Of a DNA stretch of 55,204 bases, positions 33,942 through 41,093 are shown piece by piece. The notes beneath the pieces were generated by a model. That model saw only the letters and a program-made list of their open reading frames with translations, was not told the origin of the DNA and searched no databases. A program made the translations under genes and the position numbers. Numbering within the stretch: the first letter of the stretch is position 1; each line of letters starts with the position of its first letter. Source of the DNA: Acidobacteriota bacterium (lineage in GTDB: Bacteria; Acidobacteriota; Blastocatellia; RBC074); NCBI GenBank assembly GCA_016710075.1, contig JADJLO010000031.1, positions 1-55,204 of the forward strand, read 5' to 3'.

Positions 33942-34142
33942 CCCAGATATGACAGGATTATTCCGGCGGGAAGAACGGGATGGATGCGAATCTGGCAGTC
34001 AGCCACCGGTGCAGCCATGACCGGGGCCATGATCAATTACAACCGCAATGCTGAAGCAGTATCAGGGGCTTTCAAACAGGGGCATAACCTGCATGTTCAA
34101 TCGACTACTGGCGGAGCCACTCTGGCGATACCGGTTAACTGA
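33942..34142 (+). CDS. FG-GAP protein, C-terminal end
   Basis: The reading continues as 'RYDRIIPAGRTGWMRIWQSA' and ends 'TTGGATLAIPVN' at 34142, a beta-rich ending that fits the preceding domain. It has no plausible start of its own and makes sense only as the tail of the FG-GAP protein after the 33942-33944 frame break. Confidence 0.65.
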   Translation, partial: PRYDRIIPAGRTGWMRIWQSATGAAMTGAMINYNRNAEAVSGAFKQGHNLHVQSTTGGATLAIPVN

Positions 34143-34145
34143 TTT

Positions 34146-34187
34146 TGTTGGCGAATTAACTTTATTGCCTGTTTTCTTGATATTTTG
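34146..34187. repeat. TGTTGGCGAATT direct repeat, copy 1
   Basis: TGTTGGCGAATTAACTTTAT...GCCTGTTTTC...GATATTTTG recurs with small changes at 34889-34938 in the same orientation. The two copies bracket the small gene at 34415-34717. A shorter version (CTGTTGGCGAATTCA) lies inside repeat A3 at about 41010. Confidence 0.7.
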
Positions 34188-34240
34188 AGATGTTAATTAG
34201 GCGAGGACTGTGCGAATACAAGTTAAATAGAATCAGTTGT

Positions 34241-34373
34241 TTGAGGTCGCGGAGCGTATTGAGCTTCAAAAGCAAAAGCGGCGGCTCGACGCCGCTTTTG
34301 CTTTTGAAGCTTAATAGAATCGGGGGTTAGCGTTGCGAACGAAAAGCGGCGTCGAGCCGCCGCACTCCATACG
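34241..34373. repeat. Family D palindromic element
   Basis: A 21-bp perfect stem (34263-34283 with 34290-34310) and 6-base loop GCTCGA are followed by a second, inverted copy of the loop region (GCGGCGTCGAGCCGCCGC, within 34344-34363). The outer motifs are GAGGTCGCGGAGCGTATT and CGCACTCCATACG. A half-element with the same ends lies at 25110-25144. Confidence 0.85.
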
Positions 34374-34414
34374 TTTTAGTTTCGATCGCGATTGTTGTGT
34401 TTCTTGCGATAGAT

Positions 34415-34717
34415 CTAGCGGCTGGCTTTATTCTGATCTTTGAGGATTTCCTTGCGTTCGGCGCCGGTTACCGTGCCATCGGATCTGGCTTCAACTTTTT
34501 CCTTCTGTATTTCCTTCTGATTCGACTGGATGGTTTTTACCTCGCCCCTGGTCAATTCACCCGAGCGAACACCCTTGCGAACCCTCCTCTGCTGTTCGGC
34601 CTGGCGTCCTCTGATGACAGGCGTTTTTGTTCCGGGAGCCGGATCCTGTGCAAAAGAGACTGCGGAAATGAGAAGTGAAAAACTCGCGATCATCAAAATT
34701 GAAAAAACTTTCTTCAT
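34415..34717 (-). CDS. Small exported protein, unknown function
   Basis: 100 aa with ribosome site GGAGG five bases before the ATG. The signal peptide is 'MKKVFSILMIASFSLLISAV', cleaved near 'FAQD'. The mature part is highly charged and helical, with 'LTRGEVKTIQSNQKEIQKEK' and 'DGTVTGAERKEI'; the second resembles a degenerate EF-hand-like turn. No family is assigned with confidence. The gene stands alone between two copies of a direct repeat. Confidence 0.75.
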   Translation of the reverse strand: MKKVFSILMIASFSLLISAVSFAQDPAPGTKTPVIRGRQAEQQRRVRKGVRSGELTRGEVKTIQSNQKEIQKEKVEARSDGTVTGAERKEILKDQNKASR

Positions 34718-34888
34718 TTAATCCTCCATAATTTTCAAATGCCTGCACGAAAATCTCGGCAGGCCTGTTCCAGGGAATCAGGGGGGAGAATCCCTCATTC
34801 TTCACGTACCTTAGAAGTCAGGGGACGGGAAAAAGTCGGAAAAACATAGTATGAAAATTTCGCCACTGCAATATTTATTGATTGATAC

Positions 34889-34938
34889 TGTTGGCGAATT
34901 GAATTTATAGCCTGTTTCCGTGTTTTATTGATATTTTG
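34889..34938. repeat. TGTTGGCGAATT direct repeat, copy 2
   Basis: A diverged copy of 34146-34187 containing TGTTGGCGAATT, TTTATAGCCTGTTT and TTGATATTTTG with a short insertion. It lies just before palindrome E, in the 459-base gap between the small exported protein and the zinc-ribbon protein. Confidence 0.65.
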
Positions 34939-34947
34939 GAATGGTCG

Positions 34948-35063
34948 AAATACGAGCGGGACCGCAGGCGTCCCGCCTGCGTAATTCGATTAACGCAAAT
35001 CTGGTATGAATGTGCAATATTTCAATACAAGCAGGCGAGACGCCTGCGGTCCCGCTCGTATTT
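34948..35063. repeat. Family E: 33-bp inverted repeat
   Basis: 34948-34980 and 35031-35063 are reverse complements with a single mismatch, around a 50-base AT-rich spacer. Each arm begins AAATACGAGCGGGACCGCAG and contains its own GCAGGCGNCNCGCCTGC palindrome. There is no T-run and no coding content. The remaining bases to 35176 show nothing else. Confidence 0.9.
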
Positions 35064-35176
35064 TGATTTGACTAACCCACAAGTGCGCGAGGCCGGAGGC
35101 CGAGCGAAGCCCCTGGCTATTATATTTCGGCCCTTCTGGCCTTGCCGCCAGGTGTTCGAAAGTTGCTTGTCCTGAT

Positions 35177-35578
35177 TTAGTCCAGTTGAACCGGCTTGAT
35201 CATCGATGGTCTGCCGCGGTGCTGAGTACATCTTTGTCCGGGGCGCACCATTCGTCTGCATGGAGTCCCTTTTTTTGTTTGAGCTCCGCAAAAGACCTTC
35301 TCCTCGGGTTTGGATTCCTCGAAGACAGGCTTGCCTGAAGTGGCATTAAATGCCGAGACTGAAGGTTTTTGTTCCATTCTGCTTTGATTGACGGGCCTCA
35401 GAAAGAAAATGATGGTTGTCAGCAGGATGATAATTGAAAGTAAAACACCGGGATTCCTTCGGGGTTTGATCAGTCCCAGACAATCTCCGCAAAGATAACG
35501 AGGCAGCAGGCTTCGCTGCGGCTTGAGATGATTGCCGCATTCCGAACAGAAATTTCCCTGATAAAAGATATTACGCAT
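35177..35578 (-). CDS. Small zinc-ribbon membrane protein with C-terminal Cys/His motif
   Basis: About 133 aa from ATG 35578 ('MRNIFYQGNFCSECG'); an upstream start at 35638 adds 20 residues without support. An N-terminal zinc ribbon (CSECG...CGDCLG) precedes a basic turn, one TM helix ('PGVLLSIIILLTTIIFFL') and a tail ending in 'FCGAQTKKGTPCRRMV...GQRCTQHRG'. That C-x8-C-x9-C-x3-H pattern resembles a short motif seen in several small bacterial proteins of unknown role. The function is unknown. Confidence 0.7.
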   Translation of the reverse strand: MRNIFYQGNFCSECGNHLKPQRSLLPRYLCGDCLGLIKPRRNPGVLLSIIILLTTIIFFLRPVNQSRMEQKPSVSAFNATSGKPVFEESKPEEKVFCGAQTKKGTPCRRMVRPGQRCTQHRGRPSMIKPVQLD

Positions 35579-35842
35579 TCCGAGATGGCTGTCTGGCGGG
35601 TGGCCGATTATCGTTCTAAATCGAATTAAATCGATCAATCTTGCTTATATCCATCAACACAACAAGAACGGACGAAACATGACTCTAACATTACACAAAC
35701 CGTCGCAAAACTGGAAATAATATTTCCATGACGAGCCATCTCTGGACTGGAAACTGGATACGGGCTTATTATCTCGAACGGCAAAACACATTCAATCGAC
35801 CAATAAATTTGATTCACAAACAATTTCCTGAAAGGAAGCTCG

Positions 35843-36457
35843 ATGACAAGAAGATCGTTCCTGTGCGTCGTATGCCTGGCCGCTCTTTTGGTGGTTGGGC
35901 GGCAGGTTGAAGGGCAGCAGTCGCCTGCACGGTTGCCGCGTGTCATGATTCAGACCGAGATCGGCGACATTGAGGTAGAGATAGACTCAAAGAGGGCGCC
36001 TGTGACATCGGAAAACTTTTTCAAGTATGTCGATGCCGGTCATTACGATGGCGGGCGGTTCCACCGCACGGTAAAGATCAAACCTGACAATCAGCCGGAC
36101 AAGACGATAAAAATCGAGGTCATCCAGGCTGGTGTAAATCCCGATAAGTCCAAAATGGATTCTCCTCCGGTCAAGCTGGAGCGGACCAGTGTGACCGGGC
36201 TCAAACATCTTGATGGAGTCATTTCCATGGCTCGCCTCGGGCCTGACACTGCGACATCGGATTTCTTCATCTGCATCGGCAACCAGCCGGAGCTCGATTT
36301 CGGCGGCAGGCGAAACCCTGACGGGCAGGGATTCGCCGCTTTCGGCAAGGTAACCAAAGGCATGGATGTGGTCAGAAAAATTCAGCAGTCCGCGGCCGAG
36401 GCGCAGACGCTCAAACCGCCGATCAGAATTATCAAGATCAAACGACTGACAAAGTAA
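35843..36457 (+). CDS. Exported cyclophilin-type peptidyl-prolyl isomerase
   Basis: 204 aa with ribosome site GAAAGGAAG. The signal peptide is 'MTRRSFLCVVCLAALLVVG'. The cyclophilin core shows 'GDIEVEIDSKRAPVTSENFF', 'GGRFHRTV' (catalytic Arg in FHR), 'GVISMARLGPDTATSDFFIC' and 'FAAFGKVTKGMDVV'. It should speed proline isomerisation in proteins folding outside the cytoplasm. It is the first gene of a same-strand group of hydrolases, 15 bases before the next gene. Confidence 0.93.
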   Translation: MTRRSFLCVVCLAALLVVGRQVEGQQSPARLPRVMIQTEIGDIEVEIDSKRAPVTSENFFKYVDAGHYDGGRFHRTVKIKPDNQPDKTIKIEVIQAGVNPDKSKMDSPPVKLERTSVTGLKHLDGVISMARLGPDTATSDFFICIGNQPELDFGGRRNPDGQGFAAFGKVTKGMDVVRKIQQSAAEAQTLKPPIRIIKIKRLTK

Positions 36458-36472
36458 CGAATGGAGAAATGA

Positions 36473-37771
36473 ATGAAGCGACTGTCAATCCTGATAGCCA
36501 TACTCGCAGTTTGCATTCTTAATGTACCGGCATTGGCGCAGATCACCGGAGTTAAGGCGATCAAAGCCGCGCGTGCAATCGATGTCAGAACCGGAAATGT
36601 AGTCAGCGATGTCGTGGTCATCATTGACGGAGACAGGATTCGTGAAGTCGGGTCAAACCTGCGGATTCCAGCCGGCGCCCAGATCATCGACCTCGGGCAG
36701 AAGACGATCTTGCCAGGTTTGATTGATAGCCATACTCACCTGACATTCGATCCGGGCGGATTCGGCGGAAAGTTGATGAGCACCTCGATTCCGCGCGAGG
36801 CATTGATCGGAGCCAAAAATGCAAGGCTGACCCTGGATGCCGGTTTCACCACCGTTCGAAATGTCGGCGCCAGAGGATACAGCGATATCGCATTGCGGGA
36901 CGCCATCGATGAGGGGGATGTGCCGGGCCCGCGAATCGTCGCCTCAGGCCCCAGTCTTGGAATTACCGGTGGCCACTGCGATGAGAACATGCTCGCCCCG
37001 GAGTTTCACCATTCTTCAGATGGCGTTGCGGACGGCGTGCCGGGCGTCATGCAGAAAACCCGTGAAGTGATCAAGTACGGAGCCGGTGTGATCAAGATCT
37101 GCTCGACCGGCGGAGTGCTCTCGTTGGGCGATGATCCGAAGGCCTCGCAATACACGCTCGAAGAGATGAAGACGATCGTTGGTGAAGCTCATCGTCTGGG
37201 ACGCAAGGTGGCGGCGCATGCGCACGGCGGCGACGGCATCAAACTGGCGGTTCTTGCAGGCGTCGATTCCATCGAACACGGCTCGTACATCGACGATGAA
37301 GGCGTCAAATTGATGAAGGAACGCGGCGTCTATCTCGTCCCGACGCTCTACCTGACCGACTGGTTCCTCGAAAATTACCAGAAACTGGGCCTTCCGCCAT
37401 CGATCGTCGCAAAAGCTAAAGAAGTCATGCCGGCCATGAAGATAAACATCGGAAGAGCCTTTGCTCAGGGTGTGCCTGTTGCCTTTGGAACGGATGCGGC
37501 GGTCTATCCGCACGGACTCAACGGAAGGGAGTTCAATGTTTACGTCAAACTCGGAATGACGCCGCTGCAGGCAATTCAGACTGCGACCGTCAATGCTTCA
37601 AAATTGCTCGGCATGGAAGATCGCCTTGGATCGATCGATGCCGGCAAATACGCCGACATCATTGCCGTCGACGGCGATCCCCTCAAGGATGTTACGGAAC
37701 TTGAAAGAGTCAAATGGGTCATGAAGGGCGGATCAGTAGTCAGAAATGAATCTTTTCGGAGGTCGTTATGA
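36473..37771 (+). CDS. Exported amidohydrolase, imidazolonepropionase/prolidase-like
   Basis: 432 aa. A signal peptide ends near 'VPALAQI'. The metal-dependent amidohydrolase barrel has 'GLIDSHTHLTFDP' (HxH), 'GVIKICSTGG' (Lys bridging ligand), 'AHAHGGDG', 'SIEHGSYID' and 'AFGTDAAVYPHG' (catalytic Asp). Relatives cleave Xaa-Pro dipeptides or N-acyl amino acids; the true substrate cannot be read from sequence. Its last codons overlap the start of the cupin gene by four bases (ATGA), so the two are translationally coupled. Confidence 0.9.
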   Translation: MKRLSILIAILAVCILNVPALAQITGVKAIKAARAIDVRTGNVVSDVVVIIDGDRIREVGSNLRIPAGAQIIDLGQKTILPGLIDSHTHLTFDPGGFGGKLMSTSIPREALIGAKNARLTLDAGFTTVRNVGARGYSDIALRDAIDEGDVPGPRIVASGPSLGITGGHCDENMLAPEFHHSSDGVADGVPGVMQKTREVIKYGAGVIKICSTGGVLSLGDDPKASQYTLEEMKTIVGEAHRLGRKVAAHAHGGDGIKLAVLAGVDSIEHGSYIDDEGVKLMKERGVYLVPTLYLTDWFLENYQKLGLPPSIVAKAKEVMPAMKINIGRAFAQGVPVAFGTDAAVYPHGLNGREFNVYVKLGMTPLQAIQTATVNASKLLGMEDRLGSIDAGKYADIIAVDGDPLKDVTELERVKWVMKGGSVVRNESFRRSL

Positions 37772-38106
37772 GCGTCAAGACTTTCTCGATTAATCGTGCC
37801 AAAAACGAGATCAGCCAGGCGTATTCGCCTGTGAACCTTGCTTCAGTCGACGATTTCGCCATCAAAGTGGTCAAGTTTCGAGGAGAATTCGAACGCTGGC
37901 ACAAGCATGAAGGTGAGGACGAATCTTTCATCGTCCTCAGCGGCGAGATAAATTTTCAGACCGATGAAGGCGATTTCATTGTCAAGGCAGGCGAAGGGAT
38001 AGTGATTCCAAAAGGCCTTCGCCACTGCCCTAAAGCTGCAACCACCGGTGAGATGCCCGTTGCGCTGATCATCGAACGGTCAGTGACAAACAGACTCGGA
38101 GATTAG
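37768..38106 (+). CDS. Small cupin protein
   Basis: 112 aa, overlapping the amidohydrolase stop by four bases. A single cupin barrel has motif 1 'HKHEGEDESFIVLSGEINF' (two His and a Glu as metal ligands) and motif 2 'GIVIPKGLRHCPKA'. There is no signal peptide, so it is cytoplasmic, unlike its neighbours. It is probably a metal-binding enzyme or sensor of the same pathway. The exact reaction is unknown. Confidence 0.9.
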   Translation: MSVKTFSINRAKNEISQAYSPVNLASVDDFAIKVVKFRGEFERWHKHEGEDESFIVLSGEINFQTDEGDFIVKAGEGIVIPKGLRHCPKAATTGEMPVALIIERSVTNRLGD

Positions 38107-38117
38107 CTCCTGAAATT

Positions 38118-39298
38118 ATGAATATGAAAAAGATACTTATTGTTTCGTTTATCGCATTCGCCGGGCTCGCATTGATCAAGCTGGAGGGATCGATCTCGAC
38201 CGCTTCAGCAGCGAAGCCCTATGACGTTGTCATCCTCGGCGGCAGAGTGATCGATCCTGAATCGAAGCTCGACGCAATCCGCAACATCGGAATCAGCAAT
38301 GGCAGGATCGCAATCATTACGGCTCAGAAAATTGACGGCCTGAACGTGCTCGATGCCAAAGGTCAGATCGTCGCTCCAGGCTTTATCGATCTTCATGAGC
38401 ACGGACAGACTCCGGACAATTACAATCTTCAAGCCATGGATGGGGTGACAAGCTCGCTTGAACTGGAAGTCGGCACAAACGATGTCGATAAATGGTATGC
38501 CGAGCGTGAGGGCAGGGCGTTGGTAAACCATGGCGTCAGCATCGGCCATATCCAGGCGCGAATGAAGCTGATGAACGATCCCGGAGCTTTTCTGCCGAGT
38601 GGGCCTGCCGTTAACCTCAAATCCACTGATGCCCAGATCGCCGAGCTTAAAAAAATGATTGCCTACGGCCTTGACCGTGGCGCAGTCGCCGTTGGATTCG
38701 GCCCGGCCTATACGCCCGCGGCTTCGCAGTGGGAGATACAGGAGATGTTCCGCGTGGCCGCAAAATACGCCGCATCCTGTCATGTCCATCTTCGCGAAGC
38801 CAGAGAACCGGCCATCCTGGCTCTGCAGGAGGTGATAGCCGATGCGGCAATCACTGGAGCTCCCTTGCACGTCGTTCACATCAACAGCACTGGAACAGAG
38901 ATTACGCCCAGGCTTCTGCAGATGATCGGCGAGGCCCAATCCAGGAAGCTGGATGTGACGACGGAATGCTATCCGTACATTGCCGGCATGACCCGAATCG
39001 ATTCTGCCCTCTTCAGCGAAGGGTTCCAGGAACGTCTCGGAGTCGATTACAAGGATCTCATGTGGCCCAAAACCGGCGAACGGCTGACACCCGAAAGCTT
39101 TGCCCGGTACCGCAAGGCCGGCGGCGAGGTGATCATCTTTTCAAACACCGAAGAGATGGTCAAAGTTGCAGTCACAAGCCCGCTGACGATGATTGCAAGC
39201 GACGGGTACATGGAAAACGGCAAGGGACATCCGCGCACCGCCGGGACATATTCCCAGGTCCTCGGAAAATATGTCCGTGAAATGAAGGCCCTCACCCC
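38118..39298 (+). CDS. Exported N-acyl-D-amino-acid deacylase-like amidohydrolase, main part
   Basis: A signal-like N-terminus ('MKKILIVSFIAFAGLALI') leads to 'YDVVILGGRVIDPESKLD', typical of D-aminoacylase/dihydroorotase-type enzymes. The metal site is 'GFIDLHEHG' (HxH), then 'SCHVHLREAREP', 'LHVVHINSTG' and the catalytic Asp region 'MIASDGYMENGKGHPR'. The frame breaks at the CCCC run 39295-39298 with one surplus base; the C-terminal sequence follows in the next frame. The repaired length is ~485 aa. It probably releases D-amino acids from N-acyl derivatives. Confidence 0.87.
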
Positions 39299-39576
39299 TG
39301 ATGGAGGCTCTGCGCAAAATGTCTTTGATGCCGGCGCAAAGACTCGAACGCCGGGCTCCGATGATGAAGAACAAAGGGCGTATTCGCGTCGGCGCCGATG
39401 CCGATATCGTTGTCTTCGATGCCGATCGCATTATCGATCGTGCAACATATGCTGAACCAACCAGATATTCCGAAGGCATGAAATACGTGATGATCAACGG
39501 TATCCCAGTGGTCAGCGATGGCCGGCTCAAGGATGGCGTCTTCCCCGGCAAGGCCATCAGGGCGGCTATCAGGTAG
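39298..39576 (+). CDS. N-acyl-D-amino-acid deacylase-like protein, C-terminal end
   Basis: Continues 'LMEALRKMSLMPAQRLERRA' and 'KGRIRVGADADIVVFDADRI', the standard C-terminal composite beta-domain of the amidohydrolase superfamily, ending at 39576. An ATG at 39301 exists, but this segment cannot be an independent enzyme. It belongs to the gene starting at 38118. Confidence 0.85.
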   Translation: MMEALRKMSLMPAQRLERRAPMMKNKGRIRVGADADIVVFDADRIIDRATYAEPTRYSEGMKYVMINGIPVVSDGRLKDGVFPGKAIRAAIR

Positions 39577-39660
39577 TTCAAAGGTACTGATAGCCCCAGC
39601 TCGTTAACAATTGTCCCTTGTTCGAAGCGGAAACTCTAAATTTTACCTGTTTACTTCCTT

Positions 39661-40947
39661 ATGAACCGAAGAGAATTCAATACGACATTGCTCTCAGCCG
39701 CAGCGGGAGCAATCATCCCGTTCAATCCCGCACTTCGCATCAATGGTGCGAGGCTCAATGCGCATCTAGCAGAGATAGCGCAATTCGGCCGGAATCCACA
39801 GGGCGGCGTCAGCCGCGTGGCCTACACCGAATTCGACAGGCAGGCTCGCGAATATACGATGAGACTGATGCGGGAAGCGAAGCTCGAACCACGCATCGAC
39901 GCAGCCGGCAATATCATCGGCCACCGCGCCGGGCGTGATAACAGCCTGCCGCCGCTGACCATGGGGTCTCACATCGATTCGGTTCCCGAGGGCGGCAATT
40001 ACGACGGCCAGGTCGGCTCGATGGGTGCCATCGAAGTTGCACAAACACTTTCTGAAAACGGCATCACACTTCGCCATCCGCTCGAAGTCATCATCTTCGA
40101 AAACGAAGAGGGAGGCACCTACGGCAGCCACGCGATGACCGAGGGCATTACAGAAAAGCAGCTCAATCTGGTCAGTCAGAGCGGCAAAACGATCCGCGAA
40201 GGAATCAGATTCATCGGCGGAGATCCCGATAAGATCTCCAGTCCCCTGCGCAAGCCCGGCGATATCGCCGCATACCTCGAACTGCACATCGAACAGGGCG
40301 GCATCCTCGATTCTGAAAAGATCGACATCGGCGTGGTCGAAGGTATTGTCGGAATCAATCAGTGGGAGGTGACGATCGATGGTTTTGCCAATCACGCCGG
40401 CACGACTCCCATGAATCAACGGCGCGATGCGATGCTGGCTGCGGCCAGATTTATCGATATGGTCAATCGCGTAGTTACAAGCCTCCCCGGGCGCCAGGTT
40501 GGAACCGTCGGAAAACTTCAGGCTCAGCCCGGCGCTTATAACGTGATACCGGGAAAAGTTACACTCGGTCTCGAACTCCGCGACCTCGATGCGAAGAAAA
40601 TAGATTCGATGTTCGAGAAGATTCAGGCTGAAGCCGGCGCCATCTCAAAAGCCACCGGGACGGCCTTCTCTTACAAGCCGACAAATACGATAGTCCCGGC
40701 TCTTTGTGATTCCCGGATTCAAAAGATTATCGAGAGCACGGCCAAGGGAAAGGGCCTGTCGACGAAGTACATGCCGAGCGGCGCAGGGCACGATGCGCAG
40801 GAAATGGCGCGAATCGGACCCGCTGCCATGATCTTCATCCCAAGCCGGGACGGCATCAGCCATTCCCCGCGCGAGTTCTCCAAGCCTGAAGATATCAATA
40901 ACGGAGCCAACGTATTGCTCCAGACGCTGATCCAACTCGATAACTGA
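39661..40947 (+). CDS. M20-family Zn hydrolase, N-carbamoyl-L-amino-acid hydrolase / allantoate amidohydrolase type
   Basis: 428 aa. The N-terminus 'MNRREFNTTLLSAAAGAII' carries a Tat-like RREF motif, so export is likely. The catalytic core shows 'MGSHIDSVPEGGNYDGQVG' (His/Asp ligands), 'FENEEGGTYGSHAMT' (Glu-Glu), the dimerisation motif 'NHAGTTPMNQRRDA', 'SGAGHDAQEMA' and 'ISHSPREF' (last His ligand). The family removes carbamoyl groups from amino acids or ureides. It sits with other amide-bond hydrolases on the same strand; repeat A3 begins 7 bases after its stop. Confidence 0.93.
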   Translation: MNRREFNTTLLSAAAGAIIPFNPALRINGARLNAHLAEIAQFGRNPQGGVSRVAYTEFDRQAREYTMRLMREAKLEPRIDAAGNIIGHRAGRDNSLPPLTMGSHIDSVPEGGNYDGQVGSMGAIEVAQTLSENGITLRHPLEVIIFENEEGGTYGSHAMTEGITEKQLNLVSQSGKTIREGIRFIGGDPDKISSPLRKPGDIAAYLELHIEQGGILDSEKIDIGVVEGIVGINQWEVTIDGFANHAGTTPMNQRRDAMLAAARFIDMVNRVVTSLPGRQVGTVGKLQAQPGAYNVIPGKVTLGLELRDLDAKKIDSMFEKIQAEAGAISKATGTAFSYKPTNTIVPALCDSRIQKIIESTAKGKGLSTKYMPSGAGHDAQEMARIGPAAMIFIPSRDGISHSPREFSKPEDINNGANVLLQTLIQLDN

Positions 40948-40953
40948 AAACAG

Positions 40954-41081
40954 GATTACGAAACAGACGAAAATTTTTAAGAAGGGTAAAAAAGGCTGAA
41001 TTACCGATACTGTTGGCGAATTCACAAAACAGTATCAGTGAATTTTTCGTTTGTTTCGTTTATTTCGACTGTTTCGTAATC
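40954..41081. repeat. Family A palindromic element, copy 3
   Basis: The left end is GATTACGAAACAGACGAAAA (from 40954). The right end has two diverged units ending GACTGTTTCGTAATC at 41081. Inside is a separate hairpin, GATACTGTT/AACAGTATC, with the TGTTGGCGAATT motif. The element ends 12 bases before the acylase start codon and creates a spurious in-frame N-terminal extension from 41013. Confidence 0.9.
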
Positions 41082-41093
41082 TCTCTTCCAATT

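Noticed and set aside
33942..33952. A second selenocysteine TGA, at the end of the middle FG-GAP fragment
   Set aside because: The sequence after the TGA does not continue in frame. The real C-terminus is in another frame reached by removing one C, so it is an indel.
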